A stretch of 6,135 nucleotides of DNA, taken from contig DHDG01000055.1 in the NCBI GenBank assembly GCA_002399265.1, forward strand, positions 16,548-22,682, written 5' to 3'. Both the position numbers and the translations under genes were made by a program. Shown here piece by piece: positions 1 to 6,135 of the stretch. The notes below the pieces were generated by a model. It was not told the DNA's origin and ran no database searches. It worked only from the letters and a program-made list of their open reading frames with translations. The first letter of the stretch is position 1, and every line of letters starts with the position of its first letter. Source of the stretch: Firmicutes bacterium UBA4882 (lineage in GTDB: Bacteria; Bacillota; UBA4882).

Positions 1-579
1 ATTGATAATTATGACAGCTTTTCCTATAACCTCTACCAGCTTGTAGGCTCAATTAACCCAAATGTTCGAGTTATCCGAAATGATGCCATGTGTGTTGAAG
101 AAATTAGGGCACTCAATCCTGATGGTATTATCCTTTCACCCGGCCCCGGCAGACCGGAGAGCGCCGGTGTATGCATTGACGTGATCAAGGCCTGTGGAAG
201 CAGTATCCCAATCCTCGGCGTATGTCTTGGGCATCAGGCCATCTGCGCTGCTTTTGGCGCGACGGTTTCCTATGCAAAGCAATTAATGCACGGAAAGCAG
301 TCCATCGCGGAGGTCGACGCTTCCTGTCCGTTGTTTAAAAACTGCCCGGAACAGATTGAAGTCGCCCGGTATCATTCTCTATCCGCAGTCGAGAACACGA
401 TCCCACCGGAGCTTGCAATCACCGCAAGAACAGACGATGGCGAGGTCATGGCTGTTATGCACCGCAAGTATCCCATATATGGCGTACAGTTTCATCCCGA
501 GTCCATTCTTACACCGGATGGACGGACAATTTTGAAAAACTATATTCGGATCATAAAAGGAGTAAAATTCGATGATTAA
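1..579 (+). CDS. trpG: Anthranilate synthase glutamine amidotransferase subunit TrpG (5' end outside window)
   Basis: Class I glutamine amidotransferase: it hydrolyses glutamine and passes ammonia to TrpE, which makes anthranilate from chorismate in the cytoplasm. The frame is open from base 1 (IDNYDSFSYNLYQLVG), matching the usual MILLIDNYDSF start of the family, so only about four codons are missing and an internal ATG at 88 is not the start. Visible residues number 192. The oxyanion-loop motif SPGPGRPE is at about residues 46-53. The nucleophile is Cys75 in GVCLGHQ, and the other two triad residues are His165 and Glu167 in GVQFHPES. All catalytic residues are present, so the enzyme should be active. 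It overlaps trpD by 8 bases, and trpE is expected directly upstream. In some bacteria such a subunit also serves p-aminobenzoate synthase (PabA role); the trp context favours TrpG but does not exclude a dual role. Confidence 0.96.
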   Translation: MDNYDSFSYNLYQLVGSINPNVRVIRNDAMCVEEIRALNPDGIILSPGPGRPESAGVCIDVIKACGSSIPILGVCLGHQAICAAFGATVSYAKQLMHGKQSIAEVDASCPLFKNCPEQIEVARYHSLSAVENTIPPELAITARTDDGEVMAVMHRKYPIYGVQFHPESILTPDGRTILKNYIRIIKGVKFDD

Positions 580-1591
580 AGAAGCTATTGTAAAAATAGT
601 CAATAAAGGAGATCTCACGTTTGACGAGGCCAATATGGTGATGAATGAGATCATGAGCGGTAGGACCACACAGACGCAGAATGCGGCGTTCTTATCTGCA
701 CTTTCCACCAAGAGCGCAAAGGCTGAGACCATTGACGAGATATCCGGCTGTGCCGCCGCCATGCGAGGACACGCAATTCCTGTCGAGCATCCCGGTATGG
801 AGGTTTTAGATATTGTCGGCACAGGCGGTGACGGTTCGCGCAGCTTCAACATTTCCACAACGGCTGCCATGGTCATTGCTGCCGCAGGCGTAAAGGTCGC
901 AAAGCACGGAAATCGCGCCGCATCCTCTGCCTGTGGAACAGCTGACTGTTTGGAGGCACTGGGCGTCAATATTGTGGTGGAACCTAAAAAGGCATATAAA
1001 CTGCTTCAGGAGACCGGCATATGCTTCCTCTTTGCGCAAAAATACCATACATCCATGAAATATGTGGGTTCAATTCGAAAAGAGCTGGGATTCCGCACGG
1101 TATTCAATATTTTAGGGCCGCTTACAAATCCAGCCAAACCGTCCATGATGCTTCTGGGTGTGTATGACGAATATCTGGTGGAACCGATTGCCCACGCCCT
1201 AACGACGCTTGGTGTTAAGCGTGGGCTTGTTGTTTATGGCCAGGACAAACTTGACGAGATTTCCCTGAGCGCGCCCACGACGATCTGTGAGATTTCGGAC
1301 GGCAGCTATCAAACCACTACCATTTCCCCGGAGGATTTTGGCTTGGCTCGTTGCGATAAGGCTGCGCTTGTTGGCGGAACTCCGGAAGAAAATGCGGCGA
1401 TCACGCACGCCATCCTTGCTGGTGAGCAGGGACCGCGCCGTGACACTGTCCTTCTAAATGCAGGTGCGGCACTGTATATTGCGGGAAAAGCGGAAAGCAT
1501 CGCAGACGGCGTTGCTCTTGCCGGGCGGATAATCGATTCCGGTGCCGCCATGAAGGTTCTTGATACGCTGATAGAAGCGTCGAACGCATGA
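572..1591 (+). CDS. trpD: Anthranilate phosphoribosyltransferase TrpD
   Basis: Transfers phosphoribosyl from PRPP to anthranilate, the second step of the tryptophan branch. The 339-residue length is typical for the stand-alone enzyme, and it is not fused to TrpG as in enteric bacteria. A helical N-terminal domain covers about residues 1-70. The PRPP-binding glycine loop GTGGDG is at 83-88, followed by FNIST. KHGNRAASSACG is at 111-122, where the family binds PRPP and substrate. RKELGFRT is at 169-176 and FNILGPLTNPA at 178-188. Asp228-Glu229 in LDEIS match the family's Mg-binding acidic pair. The start is ATG at 572, preceded by AAAGGAG about 10 bases upstream, and it overlaps the end of trpG by 8 bases, suggesting coupled translation. 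No frameshift or lost key residue is seen. The related thymidine phosphorylase family is excluded by the GTGGDG and LGPLTNPA motifs and by context. Confidence 0.97.
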   Translation: MIKEAIVKIVNKGDLTFDEANMVMNEIMSGRTTQTQNAAFLSALSTKSAKAETIDEISGCAAAMRGHAIPVEHPGMEVLDIVGTGGDGSRSFNISTTAAMVIAAAGVKVAKHGNRAASSACGTADCLEALGVNIVVEPKKAYKLLQETGICFLFAQKYHTSMKYVGSIRKELGFRTVFNILGPLTNPAKPSMMLLGVYDEYLVEPIAHALTTLGVKRGLVVYGQDKLDEISLSAPTTICEISDGSYQTTTISPEDFGLARCDKAALVGGTPEENAAITHAILAGEQGPRRDTVLLNAGAALYIAGKAESIADGVALAGRIIDSGAAMKVLDTLIEASNA

Positions 1592-2376
1592 GCACGATTC
1601 TTGATGCCATTGCCGCTTACACCCGCGTTCGGGTGGAAGCAGACAAAGAGGTGTGTCCGCTTGACGTTCTGATAGCAAAATGCCGAGAAATGGACACGGC
1701 AACTCATAGCTTTTACGATGCAATCTGCAAGTCGGAACTCTCTTTTATCTGCGAAATAAAAAAAGCCAGCCCATCAAAAGGAATCATATCCGAAGACTTT
1801 CCGTATCTGGCAATCTCGCGTTCTTATGAGGAAGCAGGCGCGGACGCAATTTCCTGTCTAACGGAGCCAAAATGGTTTTTGGGGTCAGATAAAATATTTG
1901 AGGATGTGCGCAAAACAGTAAAGACGCCGATGCTCCGCAAGGATTTTGTGGTAGATTCGTATCAGCTTTATCAAGCAAAGCTCATGGGTGCGGATGCGGT
2001 TTTACTGATCTGCTCACTGCTGAATACACAAACCATTGTCGAATATTTAGACATCTGCGCAAAGCTGGGGCTTGACGTTCTGGTCGAGGCACATGATGAA
2101 ACAGAGATTATATCTGCCGTAGATGCCGGCGCGAAGATCATTGGCGTAAACAATCGAAATCTCAAGGACTTTTCGGTTGACTTCTACAATGCCGCGCGGT
2201 TGCGTGAGCGCATCCCCGCCGGAACATGCTATGTGGCAGAATCCGGCGTGACAGGCCCGGAAAATCTGCGTGCGTTGAAAGAAGTCGGCGCAGATGCTGT
2301 GCTGATCGGCGAAGCACTGATGCGCGCAAAGGACAAGAATGCGCTACTGTGTGCGATGCGGGAGGCGTGTCAATGA
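1588..2376 (+). CDS. trpC: Indole-3-glycerol phosphate synthase TrpC
   Basis: Converts 1-(2-carboxyphenylamino)-1-deoxyribulose 5-phosphate to indole-3-glycerol phosphate with loss of CO2 and water. It is a single-domain TIM barrel of 262 residues, the usual size, and is not fused to TrpF as in E. coli. Catalytic residues can be placed by the family motifs: Glu56 and Lys58 in CEIKKASPSKG, Lys118 in LRKDF, Glu167 in VLVEAHD, Asn188 in IIGVNNRNL and Ser219 in AESG. The phosphate-binding end GADAVLIGEALM is at 234-245. The start ATG shares an ATGA with the stop of trpD. Only a weak AGAAG lies upstream, so translation probably depends on ribosomes finishing trpD. It also shares an ATGA with trpF. 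All catalytic positions are intact. Confidence 0.97.
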   Translation: MSTILDAIAAYTRVRVEADKEVCPLDVLIAKCREMDTATHSFYDAICKSELSFICEIKKASPSKGIISEDFPYLAISRSYEEAGADAISCLTEPKWFLGSDKIFEDVRKTVKTPMLRKDFVVDSYQLYQAKLMGADAVLLICSLLNTQTIVEYLDICAKLGLDVLVEAHDETEIISAVDAGAKIIGVNNRNLKDFSVDFYNAARLRERIPAGTCYVAESGVTGPENLRALKEVGADAVLIGEALMRAKDKNALLCAMREACQ

Positions 2377-2975
2377 CAAAAATAAAAATTTGCGGTTTAC
2401 GCCGCCCATGTGATGTTGAATACGCAAATCGGCTGAAGCTCGACTATGTCGGTTTTGTATTTACCCCAAAAAGTTCACGATGCATTTCCGCAGAAACAGC
2501 GTTTGCTTTACGATCCGAACTGGACAGCGAGATTTGCCCGGTCGGCGTATTTGTAAATGCGCAACCCGAATCAGTGGCCCGGCTACTGGAGGATGGCGTG
2601 ATTGACATGGCACAACTGCATGGGCAGGAAGATTCAGCCTACATCAGGCACTTAAAAGGGCTGACGAACAAGCCGCTTATAAAAGCTTTTTCTATCCACT
2701 GCGCAGAAGATGCCCGGGCATCCGTCAACGCGCAAACAGACTATATTCTGTTGGACAACGGCAACGGCGGAACCGGAAAAAGTTTTGACTGGTCGTTGAC
2801 CACAGATGTATCGCGCAGTTATTTTCTCGCCGGAGGGCTGTCTGCGGAGAATATTGGACAAGCGCTGCGTGAGACGGCTCCCTATGCAGTGGATGTAAGC
2901 TCCGGCGTGGAAACCGATGGGTATAAGGATTATGAAAAAATGCACCGTTTTGTGCAGGCAGTGAGAGGAAACTAA
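2373..2975 (+). CDS. trpF: Phosphoribosylanthranilate isomerase TrpF
   Basis: Catalyses the Amadori rearrangement of N-(5'-phosphoribosyl)anthranilate, which becomes the TrpC substrate. At 200 residues it is a minimal monofunctional TIM barrel. The general base Cys7 lies in KICGLRR and the general acid Asp128 in YILLDN. GGTGKSFDW (132-140), LAGGLSAEN (152-160) and DVSSGVE (174-180) are the phosphate-binding and C-terminal barrel motifs. The same frame stays open upstream to an ATG at 2226. The start at 2373 is chosen because the family begins with this KICG strand, a GGGAGG lies 7 bases upstream, and the ATGA overlap with trpC matches the trpD/trpC junction. The next gene starts one base after its stop. 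The residue set indicates an active enzyme. Confidence 0.96.
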   Translation: MTKIKICGLRRPCDVEYANRLKLDYVGFVFTPKSSRCISAETAFALRSELDSEICPVGVFVNAQPESVARLLEDGVIDMAQLHGQEDSAYIRHLKGLTNKPLIKAFSIHCAEDARASVNAQTDYILLDNGNGGTGKSFDWSLTTDVSRSYFLAGGLSAENIGQALRETAPYAVDVSSGVETDGYKDYEKMHRFVQAVRGN

Positions 2976-2976
2976 G

Positions 2977-3990
2977 ATGGTTTTTATTTTGAAGAAGGAC
3001 GTTTCAGAAAATGCAGTGAAAGAGTTTCGAAATGAGTGGGAAGATCGGGGGTTTTCCACAATTTGGGCCCCCGGTACCGATCATGATGCCGTATGCCTTA
3101 TTGGCAACACTTCTGCGGTAGATATGGATGCAGTTGTACAAATTAATCCGATCGTTGCGTATGCGCGTCGTGTAACTGAGCAATACAAAGCCGCAAGTCG
3201 CACGGTTCACGCGGATGATACCCTTATTCCTGTCGGTGGCGTTACCATCGGCGGCGGTGGCTTTACTGTGATTGCAGGGCCTTGTTCTGTCGAAACGCCA
3301 GAACAGATTATCGCCATCGCGGAATCGGCCAAACAAAGCGGTGCGAAAATCCTGCGCGGCGGCGCTTTCAAGCCTCGCACATCTCCGTATTCTTTTCAGG
3401 GACTCGGAGAAAAAGGACTCAAGCTTCTTTCCCAAGCGAAAAAAACTGTTAACATACCTATTATAACAGAGATCATGAATCAGGCGCAGGCACCTATGTT
3501 TGAGGATGTAGATATCGTACAGGTCGGTGCGAGGAATATGCAGAATTTTGATCTACTGAGGGAAGTCGGAAAAATGGGGAAGCCCGTCCTGCTTAAACGT
3601 GGGCTCTCCAGCTCCATAGATGAATTCCTGATGAGCGCGGAATATGTCATGAGTTCCGGATGCTCTGATGTAATTTTGTGTGAACGAGGAATTCGTACAT
3701 TTGAAACCTCAACCCGCAACACGCTTGATATTTCTGCCGTCTGTGTGCTGAAAGAAAAGACTCATTTACCGGTTATCATTGACCCCAGTCACGCCTGCGG
3801 CATACGCGCTTTTGTCCCTGCGCTTAGTAAAGCAGCCTTTGCTGTTGGTGCGGATGGACTTATGATTGAAGTTCACAATGACCCTGCCCACGCATTATGC
3901 GATGGAGCACAGGCACTGAATCTGGAACAATTCAGAGTTTTAATGGCAACACTAAAGGAGTACGCGCAGATAGAACACCGAGAGCTTTAA
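2977..3990 (+). CDS. aroF: 3-deoxy-7-phosphoheptulonate (DAHP) synthase, type I-beta with N-terminal regulatory domain
   Basis: Condenses phosphoenolpyruvate with erythrose 4-phosphate to DAHP, the entry step of the shikimate pathway leading to chorismate. The 337 residues match the Thermotoga maritima enzyme in length and layout. Residues 1 to about 70 form a small ferredoxin-like domain, known in that family as the site of allosteric inhibition by aromatic amino acids. The TIM barrel follows, with IAGPCSVE (99-106), LRGGAFKPRTSPYSFQG (126-142), GARNMQN (184-190), LLKRG (205-209), ERGIRTFE (236-243) and DPSH (269-272). Metal ligands by analogy are Cys103, His272, Glu298 and Asp309, all present. 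The start is ATG 2977, 1 base after trpF, with AGAGGA 7 bases upstream. Its place between trpF and trpB suggests an isoenzyme expressed with tryptophan demand. Which amino acid inhibits it cannot be read from sequence. KDO8P synthase is unlikely, given the regulatory domain and context. The symbol aroF is used generically. Confidence 0.95.
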   Translation: MVFILKKDVSENAVKEFRNEWEDRGFSTIWAPGTDHDAVCLIGNTSAVDMDAVVQINPIVAYARRVTEQYKAASRTVHADDTLIPVGGVTIGGGGFTVIAGPCSVETPEQIIAIAESAKQSGAKILRGGAFKPRTSPYSFQGLGEKGLKLLSQAKKTVNIPIITEIMNQAQAPMFEDVDIVQVGARNMQNFDLLREVGKMGKPVLLKRGLSSSIDEFLMSAEYVMSSGCSDVILCERGIRTFETSTRNTLDISAVCVLKEKTHLPVIIDPSHACGIRAFVPALSKAAFAVGADGLMIEVHNDPAHALCDGAQALNLEQFRVLMATLKEYAQIEHREL

Positions 3991-4000
3991 ATTATACACC

Positions 4001-4007
4001 AAGGAGG
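4001..4007 (+). promoter_or_regulatory. Strong ribosome binding site of trpB
   Basis: AAGGAGG ends 7 bases before the trpB ATG at 4015, a near-perfect match to the 16S rRNA tail at ideal spacing. It sits in the only real intergenic gap of the operon (24 bases), so trpB can be initiated independently instead of relying on coupling to the gene before it. Confidence 0.9.
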
Positions 4008-4014
4008 AGTAATT

Positions 4015-5202
4015 ATGACAAATCCAAATGGGCGATTTGGATCTCACGGCGGGCAATATATTCCTGAAACACTGATGAACGCCGTTATTGAGCTCGAAGC
4101 GGCATATAACCGCTATAAAAGTGACTCGCAATTTCAGCAGGAGTTTATCTCACTGTTGAACGACTATGGTGGCCGCCCCAGTCGCCTTTATTACGCCGAA
4201 AAAATGACTGCGGAACTGGGCGGCGCTAAAATCTATCTCAAGAGAGAGGATCTGAACCACACCGGTTCTCACAAAATCAACAACGTTCTCGGGCAGGTAC
4301 TTCTTGCCAAAAAAATGGGCAAAACACGCTTAATCGCAGAAACCGGAGCAGGACAACATGGTGTTGCCACTGCTACGGCAGCGGCTCTCATGGGTATGGA
4401 ATGTGTGGTGTTCATGGGTGAGGAGGACACAAAGCGTCAGGCGCTAAATGTATACCGCATGCGGCTTTTGGGTGCTGAAGTGGTGTCCGTAAAAAGCGGT
4501 ACTGCTACACTCAAAGACGCTGTGTCCGAGGCAATGCGCGAATGGTCTAGCAGAATCAGTGATACGCATTATTGTCTTGGCTCTGTCATGGGACCGCACC
4601 CGTTTCCAACTATCGTGCGAGATTTTCAGTCGGTAATTTCCCGTGAGGCTCGTCAGCAAATACTCGAAAAAGAGGGACGGCTTCCCGACGCTGTGATTGC
4701 CTGTGTCGGCGGCGGATCAAATGCCATCGGAAGTTTCTACCATTTTATTGGTGACGAAAATGTGCAGCTGATTGGCTGTGAGGCCGCAGGGCGCGGTATA
4801 GACACCTTTGAGACGGCCGCGACCATTGCAACAGGCCGGGAAGGTATTTTCCACGGAATGAAATCCTACTTCTGTCAGGATCAATATGGGCAGATTGCCC
4901 CTGTTTATTCCATTTCAGCCGGACTTGATTACCCTGGGATTGGACCGGAGCACGCATGGCTGCACGATATCGGCAGAGCAAAATATGTCCCTGTTACTGA
5001 CGATGAGGCAGTCGATGCGTTTGAGTATCTTTCCCGCACTGAGGGAATTATTCCTGCGATTGAATCGGCACACGCTGTGGCGCACGCGATCAAAATTGCT
5101 CCAACTATGCCGGGCAAGATCATCGTCATTACGATATCCGGACGAGGAGATAAGGACTGCGCCGCCATCGCACGGTACAGAGGGGAGGAGCTTTATGACT
5201 AA
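4015..5202 (+). CDS. trpB: Tryptophan synthase beta subunit TrpB
   Basis: PLP enzyme that condenses indole with L-serine to give L-tryptophan, working in an alpha2-beta2 complex with TrpA through an indole tunnel. The 395-residue length is typical of the TrpB1 type. The N-terminal part carries GRFGSHGGQYIPETL (6-20). The PLP Schiff-base Lys87 is in HTGSHKINN. Catalytic Glu109 is in AETGAGQHGVA (108-118), the carboxylate-binding loop. The phosphate-binding glycine loop GGGSNAIG is at 232-239. Glu350 in IIPAIESAHA and Ser375 in SGRGDKD line the cofactor ring. The central segment at about 100-190 is the mobile COMM region that contacts TrpA. This is not the longer TrpB2 form, which has a different N-terminus and usually lies outside the operon. 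The start is set by the strong Shine-Dalgarno site at 4001. The stop overlaps the trpA start by 8 bases, fitting equal production of the two subunits. Confidence 0.98.
   Translation: MTNPNGRFGSHGGQYIPETLMNAVIELEAAYNRYKSDSQFQQEFISLLNDYGGRPSRLYYAEKMTAELGGAKIYLKREDLNHTGSHKINNVLGQVLLAKKMGKTRLIAETGAGQHGVATATAAALMGMECVVFMGEEDTKRQALNVYRMRLLGAEVVSVKSGTATLKDAVSEAMREWSSRISDTHYCLGSVMGPHPFPTIVRDFQSVISREARQQILEKEGRLPDAVIACVGGGSNAIGSFYHFIGDENVQLIGCEAAGRGIDTFETAATIATGREGIFHGMKSYFCQDQYGQIAPVYSISAGLDYPGIGPEHAWLHDIGRAKYVPVTDDEAVDAFEYLSRTEGIIPAIESAHAVAHAIKIAPTMPGKIIVITISGRGDKDCAAIARYRGEELYD
5182..5188 (+). promoter_or_regulatory. Ribosome binding site of trpA inside the trpB 3' end
   Basis: GGGGAGG lies within the last codons of trpB, 6 bases before the ATG at 5195. 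It fixes the trpA start there, although the trpA frame stays open upstream to 4886. The site will be unwound by ribosomes finishing trpB, favouring coupled synthesis of the two subunits. Confidence 0.85.
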
Positions 5203-5974
5203 AATAAGTGAAGCCTTTCAAAAAGGGAAGGCGTTTATTCCATTTATCACTTGTGGCGACCCGGATCTTGAAACCACGGGCAGAATTGTTCGGGAAATGA
5301 GCAAAAACGGCGCAGATATCATCGAGCTTGGCATACCTTTTTCTGACCCCACGGCGGAGGGGCCTGTGATTCAGGCTGCAAATATTCGTGCTTTGAATGG
5401 TGGCATTACGACAGACACTATTTTCGATTTTGTTCGTGATTTACGTAAGGATATTTCCACACCGCTTGTATTTATGACCTATGCAAACGTGGTCTACTCC
5501 TACGGTACGGAGCGCTTTGTCTCACGCTGTGCCGAAATCGGAATAAACGGCATCATTCTTCCCGATGTCCCATTTGAGGAGAAAGCCGAATTTTCCTCCG
5601 CGTGCGAGGCAAGCGGTGTTAATTTCATCTCCCTCATTGCGCCGACCTCGGAAAATCGAATTGCCATAATTGCGCGCGAGGCGAAGGGCTTTATTTATTT
5701 GGTGTCCTCGCTGGGTGTGACAGGCACTCGTTCGGAAATCAAGACAGATCTGCGCTCGATCATTCGAATTATTAGAGATAACACAAATATTCCCTGCGCA
5801 ATCGGCTTTGGCATTTCGACACCGGAACAGGCAAAAAAGATGGCAGAGATCGCAGATGGCGTTATTGTCGGCAGCGCGATCGTAAAGCTTGCTGCGCAAT
5901 ATGGCACGGACGCATCTAACCCCATCGGAGAATATATTGCGACCATGAAAAAGTCAGTACTAATAACCGAGTGA
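5195..5974 (+). CDS. trpA: Tryptophan synthase alpha subunit TrpA
   Basis: Splits indole-3-glycerol phosphate into indole and glyceraldehyde 3-phosphate; indole passes to TrpB through the complex. It is a TIM barrel of 259 residues, the normal family length. The N-terminal strand FIPFITCGDPD is at 14-24. Catalytic Glu45 lies in IIELGIPFSDP and corresponds to E. coli Glu49. The second acidic residue, Asp60 in E. coli (LADGP), is Glu55 here (TAEGP). Loop 6, YLVSSLGVTGTRSE, is at 168-181, and the phosphate site includes GFGIST (204-209) and GVIVGSAIV (222-230). The start at 5195 is chosen because the family begins at this point and GGGGAGG precedes it; the upstream open frame lies wholly inside trpB. 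The stop is TGA at 5972-5974. It is the last gene of the operon in view. The Asp-to-Glu change is conservative, and I recall the same motif in other clostridial TrpA proteins, so activity is expected. Confidence 0.97.
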   Translation: MTKISEAFQKGKAFIPFITCGDPDLETTGRIVREMSKNGADIIELGIPFSDPTAEGPVIQAANIRALNGGITTDTIFDFVRDLRKDISTPLVFMTYANVVYSYGTERFVSRCAEIGINGIILPDVPFEEKAEFSSACEASGVNFISLIAPTSENRIAIIAREAKGFIYLVSSLGVTGTRSEIKTDLRSIIRIIRDNTNIPCAIGFGISTPEQAKKMAEIADGVIVGSAIVKLAAQYGTDASNPIGEYIATMKKSVLITE

Positions 5975-6060
5975 GTTAGTATTCCCATTATACATAAAGT
6001 GAACGGCAAAATACTTTTATTGTTTTCTTTTGTATAAACTGCCCTTGACAAATCTTGTCT
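5975..6060 (+). other. Non-coding stretch after trpA, no clear terminator
   Basis: This AT-rich stretch separates trpA from the recombinase fragment. A weak imperfect stem can be drawn across the trpA stop (AGTACTAA at 5956-5963 with TTAGTATT at 5976-5983, 12-base loop), but it is A/T-rich and no T-run follows it directly. T-rich sequence at about 6014-6032 has no GC-rich hairpin before it. I see no convincing promoter, RNA gene or ORF. Near its right end is a small perfect inverted repeat, GACAA-ATC-TTGTC (6047-6059). Confidence 0.5.
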
Positions 6061-6135
6061 CAGCGATTGATTCTCACCAGGTACGCAGAAGAAAAGGGCT
6101 TCGAGAACATTCGTTTTTTGTTCGATGACGGTTTC
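6061..6135 (+). pseudogene. Fragment of a serine site-specific recombinase (resolvase family), N-terminus missing, runs off the window
   Basis: Read in frame from 6061, this encodes QRLILTRYAEEKGFENIRFL followed by FDDGF. That closely resembles the part of clostridial serine recombinases (resolvase N-terminal domain, Tn4451 TnpX-like large recombinases) reading roughly NQ(K/R)..L..YA...GF.NIR.F.DDG(F/I)SG. In those proteins about 25-30 residues precede it, including the Tyr-x-Arg-x-Ser motif with the catalytic serine. Here a TGA stands in frame at 6046-6048 and no other frame upstream encodes that part. The only possible start is TTG at 6055, without a ribosome binding site. A 5'-truncated remnant of a mobile element gene is therefore likely. 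The right side is cut by the window, so the rest cannot be judged. The resemblance rests on 25 residues only. Confidence 0.6.

Noticed and set aside
379..969. Long open frame on the - strand opposite trpG/trpD (196 residues).
   Set aside because: It spans the well-supported trpG/trpD junction, has no recognisable motif, and is what a moderately GC-rich coding strand produces by chance.
2226..2372. An in-frame extension of trpF upstream to an ATG at 2226.
   Set aside because: It lies wholly inside trpC in another frame, its translation is arginine- and cysteine-rich with no family resemblance, and the start at 2373 has a good ribosome binding site and begins at the conserved KICG strand.
3004..3435. 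Open frame on the - strand opposite the DAHP synthase gene (143 residues).
   Set aside because: No family motifs and complete overlap with a conserved gene; treated as a shadow frame.
4886..5194. An in-frame extension of trpA upstream to an ATG at 4886.
   Set aside because: It overlaps the conserved C-terminal part of trpB; TrpA normally begins where the 5195 ATG places it, and a strong Shine-Dalgarno site precedes that codon.
5956..5983. Imperfect hairpin across the trpA stop codon as an intrinsic terminator.
   Set aside because: The 8-bp stem is A/T-rich with a G-T pair and a 12-base loop, and it is followed by CCCATTATAC, not a T-run.
6010..6038. Possible promoter with TATAAA at 6033-6038.
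   Set aside because: No acceptable -35 hexamer lies about 17 bases upstream, and AT-rich spacer DNA produces such hexamers often.
5695..6051. Open frame on the - strand covering the trpA 3' end and the downstream spacer.
   Set aside because: Most of it is antisense to conserved trpA, its translation shows no recognisable domain, and no clear ribosome binding site was noticed.

Overview
The window holds the greater part of a tryptophan biosynthesis operon on the + strand. The genes, in order, are trpG (its first few codons lie before the window), trpD, trpC, trpF, a DAHP synthase gene (aroF type), trpB and trpA. They are followed by a short non-coding stretch and, at the right edge, what looks like a broken piece of a serine site-specific recombinase gene. 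trpE is expected just upstream but is not in view.

Organism: unfused trpG, trpD, trpC and trpF genes, strong AGGAGG-type ribosome binding sites, the type I-beta DAHP synthase with an N-terminal regulatory domain, and a recombinase fragment resembling those of clostridial mobile elements all point to a Firmicute. A member of the Clostridia, perhaps an Oscillospiraceae-like gut anaerobe with fairly balanced base composition, is the best guess. This is inference from gene content and family resemblance, not a database match.

Layout: genes are packed almost without gaps. trpG/trpD overlap by 8 bases, trpD/trpC and trpC/trpF each overlap by an ATGA, trpF/aroF are separated by 1 base, aroF/trpB by 24 bases, and trpB/trpA overlap by 8 bases. 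This is a single transcription unit with extensive translational coupling. trpB has the only free-standing, near-consensus Shine-Dalgarno site.

How the genes work together: the DAHP synthase feeds carbon into the shikimate pathway, which leads to chorismate. TrpG supplies ammonia from glutamine to TrpE to make anthranilate. TrpD adds phosphoribosyl, TrpF isomerises, TrpC closes the indole ring, and the TrpA/TrpB complex splits indole-glycerol phosphate and joins indole to serine to give tryptophan. Placing the DAHP synthase inside the operon ties shikimate entry to tryptophan demand.

The biosynthetic part is ordinary and intact. Points worth a second look are the DAHP synthase between trpF and trpB, a Glu where E. 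coli TrpA has catalytic Asp60, the missing terminator after trpA, and the truncated recombinase remnant. I did not find a previously undescribed system here.
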